DNA of 56,797 nucleotides from NCBI GenBank assembly GCA_001275005.1, contig JWZX01003397.1, forward strand, positions 1-56,797, given 5' to 3'. The stretch is from Chrysochromulina tobinii (Eukaryota; Haptophyta; Prymnesiales; Chrysochromulinaceae). Position 1 is the first letter of the stretch, and every line of letters begins with the position of its first letter. Position numbers and translations under genes: made by a program. Under the pieces are notes generated by a model. The model worked only from the letters and a program-made list of their open reading frames with translations. It was not told the origin of the DNA and searched no databases. Below are positions 1-10,317 of this stretch, piece after piece.

Positions 1-709
1 GCAGCGACGCCGTCAGGTCTGCGATGTCGTGCTTCTTGAGCGAGATGAGCGACGTGATGCCTGCGCGCTGGAGGGCGTCGAGGAGGCCGTCGAGCCCGGC
101 GTCCGTGATCGCCTCGACGAAGGAGGAAGCCGCCTTGGGCGTCATCATCGTGCGGCCGGTGAAGGGTGAGGAGCGACGCAGCCGCGGGGACGTCCCGGTC
201 GGCACGGAGGGCGCCGCGACGACAGGAGCTGCCGGTTTTGGTCTTGGAACGGTAGCGTTAGCTGGTTTCTCGACGGGGACGGTCGCCGCAGGGGCCTCCT
301 CGTCGGACGACTCGGGCTCCGCGGGTTCCGCCTCGGGTTGTGAGACCGCTGCCTCGTCGGCCGACTGGTGTGCGGTGCCGAACGCGTCGAGGGCTTCTTG
401 TTTTGACGTCCAGAGCATCAGGGTGGCGTTTGGATCGATTCCGGAGCGAGTGGCGTGGTTGTGGAACTCGGGCACGTTGTCGAGGAGGTCCAGCGCCGAC
501 AAGACGTCGATTTCGATCCAAGCGGGCGGCTCGCCTACGAGCGCGCGCGCGGACTCGACCTGCTTGGTGCGACCGAGTTTGGTAAATTCTATCATGATGT
601 CTGATCCGATCCAGTGCTTGAGCCTCACTTCTGCGAATGCCTCCGCATGCGACTCGTTGGTCAACACTGACATCGACTCGATGGTTAGTCGCTTCGCCGA
701 GGAAGACAT
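1..709 (-). CDS. Unknown protein with SAM-like C-terminal segment (3' end outside window; frame break)
   Basis: I do not recognise this gene. It reads leftward from an ATG at 709 and runs off the window start. The N-terminus begins MSSSAKRLTIESM and continues to about IEFTKLGRTKQVESA. The reading frame then shifts by one base inside a CG-dinucleotide run at about 540-549. The other frame carries on as GEPPAWIEIDVLSALDLLD, an acidic Ala/Pro/Glu-rich linker, and a compact helical segment (AITDAGLDGLLDALQRAGI, then SLKKHDIADL) that resembles a SAM domain. That second frame is closed upstream by a stop near 592, so one frame cannot encode both parts. A sequencing indel in the CG run, a real frameshift, or an unseen short intron would explain this. 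The long open frame on the plus strand across the same stretch is a low-complexity shadow. Confidence 0.5.
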   Translation of the reverse strand, partial: MSSSAKRLTIESMSVLTNESHAEAFAEVRLKHWIGSDIMIEFTKLGRTKQVESARALVGEPPAWIEIDVLSALDLLDNVPEFHNHATRSGIDPNATLMLWTSKQEALDAFGTAHQSADEAAVSQPEAEPAEPESSDEEAPAATVPVEKPANATVPRPKPAAPVVAAPSVPTGTSPRLRRSSPFTGRTMMTPKAASSFVEAITDAGLDGLLDALQRAGITSLISLKKHDIADLTASL

Positions 710-1087
710 CGCAACCAAAGGGGCGGCTGCTGGGCTCCCGCCTTCGGACCGGACGCGCGGCACTCGCGGCGGTCCGACCCGGATCGACCGCTGGAGCTAG
801 CGCCGCCGCGGCGATTCCACACCGAACTATGCATGCATGCGCGAGACCCGTCTCGCGCCCCGGGGGGGAGACTCACGCCCCCCTACCAGGGCCCCCGCAT
901 CCGCGCTGAGACGAGCGCGACCTCCGCCGAGCGACGGCGGACGCGCCCCTGATTGATTGCGCGTGTGGTTTTAGTAATCAGAAAGAGGCACTTCTCTGGG
1001 CTTCTCTGGGGAGGGGAGGTCGGAGGGGAGTGACCACAAGTGCAAGCACAAGGATGAACGCCCGCGCGGCCGCCAGTGTGCTCACAC
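710..1087. other. Intergenic, nothing recognised
   Basis: Upstream region of the first gene and downstream region of the L-2-hydroxyglutarate dehydrogenase gene. It contains a tandem CTTCTCTGGG pair near 991-1010 and no other structure that I can support. Confidence 0.5.
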
Positions 1088-2443
1088 TCACAGATCGGCC
1101 GTTATTCGCGCGCCGTCCGGCCTCGCGTGTCGCCGCGGCACAGTGGCAGTGCGCCTCACATTCTCACATTCTGGGAGAGGACCCAACGACAACGCTTCAG
1201 CGACGTGCCGGGCGAGGGAGAGCGAAGCGGTCAGGCCTGGCGACTCGATGCCAAAGAGGTTGACTAAGCCGCGAACGCCGTGCTCCTTGGGGCCTACGAG
1301 GGCGAAGTCTCTGTTGGGCTGGCCGGGAGGCTGTATCTTGGGGCGAATGCCTGCGTAATCTGGAACTAAGGCGCCATCGGGCAGCGACGGCCAGTACTTG
1401 CGCACCTCGGCATAGAAGGCGTCAGCTCGTAACGGGTCCACCGCGAGATCCTCGGCCCCACTCACCCACTCCACGTCTGGTCCGAATCGGCAGCGGCCCG
1501 CGAGATCGACTGTTGCATGCACTCCGAGTCCGGCTTGCTGTGGCACCGGATACACGAGGCCGCGGAAGGGCGACGGTCCCGTGAGCGAGAAGTAGTTCCC
1601 CTTGGCGTAGTATTCCGTCGGAACCAGCGCAGCCGCTGTGCTCGACCTAGGTCTGTGAATGAGACTGTAATTGTGCATTGCTCGCGCGAGTGCAGGCGCG
1701 CCGTGACCGGCAGCATTCACTACCTCGTCGCACTCAACATCGCACTCAAGGTCCTCGTCAGCATTCCGCGTTTGAATCAACAGCCGGCCATTTGGCAACT
1801 CCCTGGCACCGCAAACGCGTGTGCCAAACGAGAAATCCGTGCCATTCGATTCGGCATCGCTCAGGAGCGCAAGCATCATTCCATGACTGTCCACAATCCC
1901 AGTCGCAGGCGAGAGGAGCGCACCAACGCACCGCACTTCCGGCTCGCGCTCCGCCACCTCCTCGCGTGTGAGGAAGCGCAATGCTGCTGGACCATCAACC
2001 CCATTGCGCCGCGCTATCGATGCGATGTGCTCGAGCATCGGCATCTCGGAGGGCTCTGTGGCAACGATGAGTTTCCCAACTCGCTGTGCGTTCACACCGT
2101 GATCCTCACAGAAACGATAGAGCAACTGGCGGCCTTCGACGCACGTTCGTGCCTTGAGAGAACCGTAAGGATAGTAGATGCCCGCGTGGATTACCTCAGA
2201 GTTTCTGGACGAGGTTCCGGTGCCAAAGCTGCGAGCTGCCTCGAGGACGAGGACCTCACGGCCTCGGAGCGCGAGCTGTCGTGCAATCGCGAGCCCAACG
2301 ACTCCAGCACCGATCACACATGTCTGCACACGGAAGGTTTGAGATGCAGCCATGGCCGTTTGCGCCCTGCGGGGCGACGGATGGCCCCGTGAAGAACTGA
2401 AGAGTTCTTTTCGGGCGATGTTTTCCAAGGCAAAAATAAACAT
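1088..2443 (-). CDS. L2HGDH: L-2-hydroxyglutarate dehydrogenase, FAD-dependent, probably mitochondrial
   Basis: The 451-residue protein belongs to the FAD-dependent DAO/GlpD fold. A dinucleotide-binding motif GAGVVG lies at residues 45-50, followed by LAIARQLALRGREVLVLE. The segment SSRNSEVIHAGIYYP and the following SLKARTCVEG are characteristic of the L-2-hydroxyglutarate oxidase/dehydrogenase family. The C-terminal GIRPKIQPPG and LFGIESPGLTASL complete the family pattern. The enzyme oxidises L-2-hydroxyglutarate to 2-oxoglutarate, a metabolite-repair reaction. Residues 1-30 are rich in Arg and Ser and lack acidic residues after position 13, which suits a mitochondrial presequence; the conserved body starts at Met31 (2353). 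A bacterial LhgO-type oxidase is the closest alternative name. The gene is divergent from the EF-hand gene at 3199. Confidence 0.88.
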   Translation of the reverse strand: MFIFALENIARKELFSSSRGHPSPRRAQTAMAASQTFRVQTCVIGAGVVGLAIARQLALRGREVLVLEAARSFGTGTSSRNSEVIHAGIYYPYGSLKARTCVEGRQLLYRFCEDHGVNAQRVGKLIVATEPSEMPMLEHIASIARRNGVDGPAALRFLTREEVAEREPEVRCVGALLSPATGIVDSHGMMLALLSDAESNGTDFSFGTRVCGARELPNGRLLIQTRNADEDLECDVECDEVVNAAGHGAPALARAMHNYSLIHRPRSSTAAALVPTEYYAKGNYFSLTGPSPFRGLVYPVPQQAGLGVHATVDLAGRCRFGPDVEWVSGAEDLAVDPLRADAFYAEVRKYWPSLPDGALVPDYAGIRPKIQPPGQPNRDFALVGPKEHGVRGLVNLFGIESPGLTASLSLARHVAEALSLGPLPECENVRRTATVPRRHARPDGARITADL

Positions 2444-3198
2444 GCGTAGTCACATGTGAATTGGTATCCTCCCCGCACACAAAAATGGTCAGACAGGCCC
2501 ATGAAACGTTTACCGAAGTGCAACCATCCCTCTACATGTACCGGGTACAACGGTACATGCATCCGGGCATTGAATGTGTGAATCGGCCGCAAACGAGCTC
2601 ACTCAGTCTAATCAGTCTGGTTGGATACATGTAACATGGTCATGGATTGTATACTGTAGCTTCCTAAGATAGCTTATAGGGCAAGTTCTACATGTAGGGC
2701 CTACTCTGCCAAGGGGGGGTTCTAGCCGCCCGATGGTCGCCCGCCTCGTTAGGTACGGTCCGGTGAGACAAAAGAAAATTTTTCTACATGTAGGGCCTAA
2801 ACTAGCTCCTAGGGGAGTGGAGCGTGGCTCACACGTCACTAATTTTTTTGACGCAACGAAACTCATGAACGCGGTTGTACCCGGTATGCACCCGGCCCGT
2901 GCCATCCCGAACTAAAACTTTGGTGACGCCTCGTAAACATCTCGCCCTCCGGTCTGTTGCGGCGAGCCGCGTCAAAACGAACACACGATGGCGCACCGAA
3001 GCCCCTCGGCGTATGCACTGCGGTGCCTCCAATAGGACTGCTCGTCCCGCAATCGCAGCCGAGGACACACCTCGTGCTCGCGCTCTGCCTTCTTCGGACA
3101 GAGGTTTGAGCGCCCCAGCATCACCTCTGCCGTTGAGTACTTTGACGCAGCCCACTCTGCCAGTCAATGGCAAGGCACCTCATGGTCTAGGTCGGGAG
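2444..3198. promoter_or_regulatory. Divergent intergenic region with four TACATGTA palindromes
   Basis: This 755-bp gap separates two divergently transcribed genes. TACATGTA occurs at 2533-2540, 2626-2633, 2689-2696 and 2785-2792. Two copies sit in a longer direct repeat, CTACATGTAGGGCCTA, at 2688-2703 and 2784-2799. A regulatory role is inferred from placement and recurrence. A long open frame in the phase of the downstream EF-hand gene extends up to 2875, so an earlier start than 3199 cannot be excluded. Confidence 0.5.
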
Positions 3199-5506
3199 AT
3201 GAAAGCAAGTGATCGCAAGCAACCCTACGCTCTCAGTGGCCATTCCGAGTACGTGATGCAGGCCGTGCGCGACTTTTTTAAGGTGCGCGACGCAAATGCA
3301 CTCATAGAGGTATTCCGCCATCATGATACTGACCAATCGGGCACTCTTGAATACGACGAGTTTCGAAGAGCGCTTTCGCAGATCAATCTGGAGCTGACAG
3401 AGAAAGACTGTAAGACTCTCTTCCATATCGCCGACACGGATGGCTCCGGCAAGCTCGAGTTTGCAGAATTTTTCAACAACTTCCGCAAAGACGGCTACGA
3501 GCATGCCGTAAAGACGCGGCGCCAACCCTTCTTCTGGTCTTCGGCTCGGCCGCGAGAACTGCTGCCGCATAATGAGCGGCTGAATTTAGAAGCCGAGATC
3601 TTTGGAAAGCCATCCACTCAGCGGACACGTGACGAGTTGCTGGAAATGATCCAATCCAAGGTTGACTGCGCGTCTAACGTGCGCGAAACCTTCGCGCGGT
3701 TCGATTTCGACGGAGATGGCCGCATGTCGGCGAAGGAGTTTGTGAAGGTGATCCGTGCTCTGCAGGTCGACGTCACAGAGTCGCAAGCAGAACAAGTAAT
3801 CTCCGCCATCAACGCCTTCTCCGGTTCAGAGATGCGCACGCATATCACCTACGCGGCCTTCGCGCGTGCCTTTGACCACAATGCTCCAGTTCTTGGAAGC
3901 GATGTGAAGGACATGGCAGACACGACCAACGTCGAGCCCAATAATCAAGCTTCCCCTGCGATCACAGATGCTGAGAACGATGCCGTCAAAAGCCAACTCA
4001 ATGATGGAAAGGTTGGGTGGGGAGCGAGTCCAACTGCACGCCCCCTCATTAACCCCCTGCATGTAACGAGCAGCTACCAGGGTGTTGCCAAATGGCCTGC
4101 TATCGATCCCACTGCACGTCCCCTCACGAGCATACTCGGCCCCAACGACGGAGCCGCTGCGGCCCATCCGGCGTTCCGTTCGCCCGTATGTTCTCCACGA
4201 TGGGTAAGTTCTCCTCGTCGAGACCAAGAACTGCAGCCGATGGGCGATAGAACCTGGACCACCGAAATCTTTTCAGCGCCCGAGGGGCCGAAACCCCGTC
4301 GACAGAATCACGATCATGGCACGCATGTCCCCACGTGCGAAGGCGCTCGAGAATACCATGCCGCAAACGGCATTCAAAGAGAGGCGCCCATCACCCGCCG
4401 CTGAGGTAGCTATGGCCTCCGTCCCACAGCAGGCGCAACGCCTTGACATGCTGTCTGAATGGCGTGGTCACGATGGCATGGGTGGGGTGAACACGCACTT
4501 AGGCGAGAATGGCTTCATGGCGCTCGGCCGCAGTATTGACTGGAACAAGTACATTCCGAAGCGGGAGCTGCCTGCGGTGGCGCTCTTCCGGCCACCTCGC
4601 GCAGAGCCAGTCGAGTGGCTTCCTCCTCTGACGGTGGCGGGCTATGCGCGCGGCGTGGCAGCACCGGACCCGCCTGACTTGTTTTCGAACGACCCTGCTT
4701 TAGTCGCATCTTCCGCGGCAGTGAAGGCCGTTGAACTTTCGCGTCGTTTCACGGGAGCCGTGGGCGTGCAAAAGGTCACCCCACGCAGACCCGAACTGTC
4801 ACCGGGCTGGACCACGCCGCGTGCCTCGCTGCGCGACGTCGATGCTTTCCAGAAGACGACGGACGTCAGGGAGAGTCTCGTTCCACAGACAGGGAGCCCT
4901 GCTTTCGCGCGCGACCCCGAGCGCCACAAACGAGCCGAGCCCGAGCTCCTCGTGGAGCAAAGGCACAAGCGCGAGCAAGCGCTATCGATTCGAAAGGCGA
5001 AGGAAGATCGTGCGATGAAGAGGCAGCAACAGCTCGACGAGTTGGTGGCCGAACGAGACGATGCTGTGACGCGGCATGGCATTTCCCTAAAGGTCGATAA
5101 GGAAATGGTGAACCGACGTGTAGCTGATTTGCAGCTCGTGACTGATTCGAGGCTGGGGCTCGACCAAGGCCTTCGAAAGGTGTTGCTTGAGCCGCCACCG
5201 GTTCCGGCGTGGGAGAAGCCGGCTGTCCCTTCTTTGGTGTCCCATGTGCGCGCCATCGTCACTCGTACCAATCACCACGCTGTGCTCACATTCTCATCAC
5301 CTGCGTCGCGATTCTTGTTGCTACTGCAGTGGCAGACAATCAGCGGGCAGCACCTAGATCCGCCTGCCCGTCAGCACTCTAAGATGATATTGAGTTACCG
5401 CAAGGAATTTCCGAACGCTCAGAGGCGGCCAAATACCCCTAGCACGCCACAGTGGGGTGGATGTGTGCAGCCTGGTGTGAACTCGGGTATCCGCATGGCG
5501 AGCTGA
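3199..5506 (+). CDS. EF-hand calcium-binding protein, two exons, probably flagellar or cytoskeletal
   Basis: Exons are 3199-4203 and 4277-5506, joined by a 73-nt intron (GTAAGT ... TTTTCAG) in phase 0, giving 744 residues. Before the intron there are three clear EF-hand loops: DTDQSGTLEYDE, DTDGSGKLEFAE and DFDGDGRMSAKE. A fourth hand looks degenerate (INAFSGSEMRTHITYAAF). The second exon is mostly low-conservation sequence with a charged coiled-coil stretch (EQRHKREQALSIRKAKEDRA). The start at MKASDRKQPY is chosen because the open sequence upstream, to 2875, is not domain-like. The last 80 or so residues lack conserved character, and a further unrecognised intron near 5250-5330 is possible. 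The architecture resembles the EF-hand protein at 50858-51913, also with charged helices after the hands, so a similar ciliary or cytoskeletal calcium-sensor role is inferred. Confidence 0.75.
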
Positions 5507-5887
5507 AGACTAAAGCTGAGACCAGGGGAAAGGGGCTCGGAGGGTGCCTCAAATACGCACACACGTCGCCACGAGCGTTGGCGGGTCGGGATCGTAAGGA
5601 AGCCATGCCCATAGTCGTTCCTTTCTTTAGATGAGGCACTCGTTAAGGCTTAAGGCACTCCGAGTGCACAAGACACCGCCGGGCAGGCCGCAGAGGGGAC
5701 GGCACCAATTGCCCACATATGCCGTCAACTCGGCGTCTGCTGTATGACACTTACATCATGCAACGTCGTGAAAGTCCTGTATTGTACCGGTATCAGCCCA
5801 GTAATAATTAATTATTCGCGATGAACGGACGCGCGCTGGAAACCCTGTTCGCGCTCTTTGCGCTTCCTTTGACAAGACGACTGCCTC
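5507..5887 (+). other. Intergenic, upstream of armadillo gene
   Basis: No gene seen. The last 60 bases before 5821 are locally AT-rich (AATAATTAATTATT), unlike the surrounding GC-rich DNA, which would suit a core promoter for the downstream gene. An ATG at 5821 is in another frame. Confidence 0.4.
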
Positions 5888-8767
5888 ATGAGCGCCACAC
5901 CGAGGACCGCCCCCAGCGCCCAAGGTCCAAAGCTGTGGGCAAATGTACTTGTCAAGGATGGTCAGCCCATTCGGCTTCCGCCGGTCGGATCACGAACAGA
6001 CAGCGGCAGACCACCCCAAACTGCACCAACGCTTCGACGAGCTGGAGGTTGGGATGCAACCATTGCCGATCTTAAGCAGCAAGTTCTGACCACGAAAGCG
6101 ACGAGAGAGCAGCAGCAGGCCAAGCTAATCAGTGGCTACGTCGGAACGATGCACAATCAGGTCGACAACGTGGCAGTGCAGCAAGAAATAATCCTGGCCC
6201 TATGCCAGATCGTGGGCACCGGCCAACTACCAGCCATTCGGGCCCTCGCACAGTGTGGCGGTCTCGATGCAATCGTCTTGGCTATGAGGGTTCATTTAAG
6301 CGCACCCGATATACAGCAGCGAGCCTCGACCGCGCTCGCGCAAGTTGCATCAGTCGACAACAAATGCCGACACCTGGTCATTGAGATTGGCGGCATCCAA
6401 TCTCTCGTGGCTGCCATGACCATGCATCAAGATCTAGCTATCTTGTGCATTCGCTGCTGCACTGCTCTCGCCACGCTCGCCGTTGGTGACGACGAGAGCA
6501 AGAATGCGTGTATTCAGCACGGCGTGATCCAGGTTACAGTGTCAGTAATGCGCGAACACCTAAGAGTGGCAGTCATCCAATCCACCGGCTGCGCCCTGAT
6601 CAGCGCCATCGCAGCGGGAAACTTAGTCCACAAGCTTGCGGCGGTGGCACAAGGCGCTTGCCTTGCCATCGCGCGCGCAATGGATGGCCACATCGAGCAC
6701 GTCGACGTCCAGATGCAGGGATGCACGGCGACCGAGAGACTGAGCCAGGGTGACGCTCATTGCATCGCATCACTTGTCTCGAGCCGCTGCATCGCCAAGA
6801 CTCAGCGTGCCGTGCGTCGGCGGCCGTGCGACGTTCGGTTTGCACACCTAGCCGTCAGCACGTTTGCCAATGCGACCAAGGCCGACGATCGCACCATTGC
6901 AGAGATGGCAACCTCGCGATTCTTTCTTGTGCTCAAAACCGTATTGAAGCACCACCTTGATCGGTACCAGGTGGCCGAGCGCGGCTTGGCGGTCCTCTGC
7001 AACCTACTGACTAGCGGGAAGCAAGTAGCCGACCGCCTATTGCAAAGTGGAGCACTTCACATCGTCCGAGGTGCTGCAATTGCAAATGCGATGAATAAAC
7101 ACGCGCTGGACCAGGCATGCCGCTGTGTTCTCAACGCTTCGACTGGCGATACCGAGTCCAAGGCCTTCATCATCAACAGCCACTGTCACAGAGACGTCCT
7201 TTTGGCCTCGATGCGCAGTCACAGCGACGACGCAAATTTGGCAGAACTCTCTATTTCCGCCCTCGCAAATCTAGTGGCTGGCAGCGAGGCTGATGAGGAC
7301 GAGGACGAGGAAAGCAGTCAGGCTCCTGCTCCTGTCCCTGACGCTCGAAGTCGGCCGATTACGTCGCACTCGCGCTCGCGGCCAGGGACCTCGCAAGATG
7401 CCCGATTGAACGGTGCGGCCGATCAGCACGCGAGGGACATGGCCTTCATCCGCCAGGCAATCGTCGAAGAGAGTGCCGTCAGTATCGTGCTCGGTGCAAT
7501 GGTGGTGCACACCTACTGCCAACCAGTCGTTGAGGAGGCAGTTGCGTTTGTCCGCAACCTCGCGGCTGGCAATCACAAATGCAGAAGCGCCATCGTAGAG
7601 GCCAATGGCCTCCGCCATCTTATCAAGGCAATAAAACAGCATGGCACGTCCGAGGCTATCGCAGAGCTTGGATGTTTGGCGTTGCGGAATATTGCCAGCG
7701 GTACCACCGAGCACCTTGCTGGTGTCATGGCCGCTGGAGGCATCGAGTGTATCGTTTCGAGCCTCCGACGCCACACATGCTCTTCTACGGTGGTTTACGC
7801 TGGGCTCGCCGCGCTGCGCAACCTTGCAGTGGCCGAGTGGGAGAACGATCGCAATCCTCAGCCCGTACGTTCGCTCAGCGCCATTATCGACGCTGACGGC
7901 ATAAGTGCCATCGTCGAGGTAATGGGCGCGCATATCAACAACGCAAACGTGCAGCTGCAAGGATGCGCTGCTCTGCGCAACATCGCCTGCGGCACGCCGG
8001 GCGATGGCAAGGCACGCATGTTTGCGCTGGAGTCCATCTCGTCGGGCAAAGGAATCGAAGCAATCTCGACGGCCATGAATGCTCACACGCACGTGGCATC
8101 CGTTCAAGCACAAGGTTGCGCAGCGTTTCGCAACATTGCGTGTGGCCACGAGTTGGATCGGCAGCCGCTCATGTCGAACGGGGTGCTCGCAGTCGTCATG
8201 GGTGCAATGGGTGCAATGAGACTGCACCGCACGCACGCCGAGACCCAGCTGCAGGCGTCGGCGTGTTTGGCGAATCTGATCCTTGCGCCTGAACGTCCTC
8301 TTGAGCCCTCGGCGTTGCAGGAAGAAGCGTGGCTTAAGGCATGCGAAATGGCACACAGGTTAGCGACCGCAGCCGTCGATGGGGGAGCGCTGACGCTGCA
8401 GGCGACAACACTCCATACCCACTTCCGTAACAGAGCCGTCGTTGTCCAAGTCTGCTCAAGCCTTTCTGCATTATTCGCAGCCCCGCCAGCAAAACTTGAC
8501 CAGCAAGCCCTCGTGACGCAGTTCTGTGCCCTCGATGGCGCCCTGCAAGCGCTGATAGATGTGGTGCCGTTCCACGAGAACGATGAGGGCGTTTTCGGCC
8601 AAGCGATCGCGTGCCTCGGGCAGATAGTTCTTTGCCTTTCCAGTGACGAGATGAAGCTCATTTGCAGGGCGAGCGAGCTGAAGCGCGTGGTCATGAAGCG
8701 TCGCTCGATGGGAAAACTACCGTCGATGGTGAGAGATTCGCAGCTTTACGCGCTCCTTTGGTCTTGA
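5888..8767 (+). CDS. Armadillo-repeat protein, 959 residues
   Basis: A single uninterrupted frame encodes a long alpha-solenoid. Armadillo-type repeats run from about residue 60 to 900. Recurrent units include QGCAALRNIACG, QGCAAFRNIACG, LACLALRNIA-like and AISALANLV-like helices, each followed by GGI/GGL and a stretch such as IVLAMRVHL or IVEVMGAHI. Repeat length is about 42 residues. A short acidic linker (DEDEDEESSQ, about residue 470) divides the solenoid in two. Such Gly-linked armadillo arrays are common in protist proteins of the Vac8/ciliary armadillo type and act as protein-binding scaffolds. No catalytic or membrane segment is visible. Start at MSATPRTAPS is the first ATG in frame. 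The specific partner is unknown. Confidence 0.85.
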   Translation: MSATPRTAPSAQGPKLWANVLVKDGQPIRLPPVGSRTDSGRPPQTAPTLRRAGGWDATIADLKQQVLTTKATREQQQAKLISGYVGTMHNQVDNVAVQQEIILALCQIVGTGQLPAIRALAQCGGLDAIVLAMRVHLSAPDIQQRASTALAQVASVDNKCRHLVIEIGGIQSLVAAMTMHQDLAILCIRCCTALATLAVGDDESKNACIQHGVIQVTVSVMREHLRVAVIQSTGCALISAIAAGNLVHKLAAVAQGACLAIARAMDGHIEHVDVQMQGCTATERLSQGDAHCIASLVSSRCIAKTQRAVRRRPCDVRFAHLAVSTFANATKADDRTIAEMATSRFFLVLKTVLKHHLDRYQVAERGLAVLCNLLTSGKQVADRLLQSGALHIVRGAAIANAMNKHALDQACRCVLNASTGDTESKAFIINSHCHRDVLLASMRSHSDDANLAELSISALANLVAGSEADEDEDEESSQAPAPVPDARSRPITSHSRSRPGTSQDARLNGAADQHARDMAFIRQAIVEESAVSIVLGAMVVHTYCQPVVEEAVAFVRNLAAGNHKCRSAIVEANGLRHLIKAIKQHGTSEAIAELGCLALRNIASGTTEHLAGVMAAGGIECIVSSLRRHTCSSTVVYAGLAALRNLAVAEWENDRNPQPVRSLSAIIDADGISAIVEVMGAHINNANVQLQGCAALRNIACGTPGDGKARMFALESISSGKGIEAISTAMNAHTHVASVQAQGCAAFRNIACGHELDRQPLMSNGVLAVVMGAMGAMRLHRTHAETQLQASACLANLILAPERPLEPSALQEEAWLKACEMAHRLATAAVDGGALTLQATTLHTHFRNRAVVVQVCSSLSALFAAPPAKLDQQALVTQFCALDGALQALIDVVPFHENDEGVFGQAIACLGQIVLCLSSDEMKLICRASELKRVVMKRRSMGKLPSMVRDSQLYALLWS

Positions 8768-9469
8768 CCTCGAGAGTCACAAATTTAGCCCGGGCTCCAC
8801 TCAGTCCTATATTCGTGCTGTGCCCGTCATATTTCGTCCCAGAAACGGGTTAAAACACGGACTATGGCCGGGTTCCGACCGAACCACAAGGAACCACAAA
8901 AGGAGCCTCCGCGCTGTACCCCAGTACCGAGGGACTCCGTATCGCATCGTTCGCGCATCGATACCCGATATCGAGCCATATTTATATCATGACACGCGAG
9001 TCCTAACCCTACGCCACGCGGTGGGGAGTCTTACTAGAAAGGGCGTGCAAAATGCCGATGTTTCATGTTACTCGTGCCGCCAACACGTCGTCATCATATC
9101 ACGCTGATTCATTGCATCTTACATGACTAATTATAACTCAAGGTAGTCCGCTCATGTCCGTGTAATACATGCAACATGGGGCGAAGCCTGATCTCCAAGA
9201 ACACTGAAGGGATTTGGACGAAACTCAAGCCAGAGGTGTCCCATGCTCTCCCATTGAGTTCCTTGTTGAGTTCTAGCTCAAAAATAGAACCCTATGGCTA
9301 TCGTGTTCACACGGGCTAGAAACTCACACGTACACACGGGCTTTGCCCAAGCGTTATAGAACAATAGAACTGTATTTAATCCTTGGTTGTACGCTAGTAC
9401 CGCCTCCGAGGTGCCGTGTGGTCCCGGCTCAAGTCAAGTCAAGCTCGAAAATCTACACTGTCCCATAGG
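8768..9469. other. Intergenic, upstream of FKBP gene
   Basis: No gene recognised. The sequence is less GC-rich than the coding DNA and has many short stops. CAAGTCAAGTCAAG at 9430-9443, 27 bp before the FKBP start, matches the AAGTCAA cluster found upstream of the importin gene at about 30316-30373. Confidence 0.4.
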
Positions 9470-10317
9470 ATGGCTTCACTGTTTCTACTCCTCACCTTCA
9501 ACGCAGCCTTGTTGTTGCCGCCCGCGCCCCTGCGCGATAGCAAGTCGGTGGCTGCTCTGAATGGCCACCGGCATACGGCCCCACGCATGGCCGAAGAGCC
9601 TCAAAGTGCGTCCGCTGACGACAAAGCCGCTGCCACTGCCGCTCCTGCTCCTACTGCCAAGTTCGACCTCAAATCGATAGCAAAGGAGGAAGCCAAGAAG
9701 GGCGCCGGCTTGTAAGCACCAAGCGGTGCCACTGACATGCACGCATCCGCCGCGCAACTCCATCTCTCTCGCTCTCACGCATTCCCTCTGTGTGCGCTCT
9801 TGGTGGCAGCAACCAGTTTGACCCGGTGCTGTCGGTGACTAGCTTCGTCTCTAGGCGATTCGGCCTCGCTGGAGGGTTGGCTGTCGTGGCTCTGCTCGCC
9901 TCTACCGAGGGTAACGAGATCCTCAAATCGCTCGGCGATAAGGGGCCAATTCCGGGCAGTGGCGAGGTGATCACGACCGCATCTGGTCTAGCATACAAGG
10001 ACGTGCTCATTGGCACGACAGGTGACCAGGTTGGGGTCATGGGTAGCATCGTGGGCATCAGGGCCAAGGTTTCCATCGCCGACAAGGTACTGTATGATAC
10101 AGCCGGCGAAAAACCCATCGCCTTTCGTTATGGAAAGCGACCGTTTGAGAACGTGCTCTGCGAGGGCGTCGAGCAAGGCGTCAAGGGCATGAAGGTGGGC
10201 GGCGTGCGGGAGCTGACGGTGCCGGCGTCCCTCGCGCCCAAGGGCCTCCAGGCCCAGCTCGAGGCCGCTGGCCGGCCACTCATCTACACGGTCGAGGTCA
10301 CAGAAGGTGCGCGCTAG
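9470..10317 (+). CDS. FKBP-type peptidyl-prolyl isomerase-like protein, thylakoid-lumen type, two exons
   Basis: Exons 9470-9711 and 9810-10317 are joined by a 98-nt intron (GTAAGC ... GGCAG). Splicing restores a shared codon and gives KKGAG-F-NQFDP across the junction, 249 residues in total. The protein begins with an ER-type signal, MASLFLLLTFNAALLLPPAP. A Ser/Ala/Pro-rich transit-like segment follows, then a second hydrophobic stretch (RRFGLAGGLAVVALLAS) resembling a lumenal targeting peptide. The C-terminal half is an FKBP fold: GLAYKDVLIGTTGDQV, then FRYGKRPFENVLCEGVEQGVKGMKVGG and LIYTVEVTEG. Several active-site aromatics of classical FKBPs are not evident, so it may be a non-catalytic lumenal immunophilin. 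The three-part presequence implies passage into a secondary plastid and its thylakoid. Confidence 0.85.

Noticed and set aside
24-800. Long plus-strand frame at the window start
   Set aside because: Ser/Ala-rich low-complexity translation antisense to a coding-like minus-strand protein; typical shadow in GC-rich DNA.
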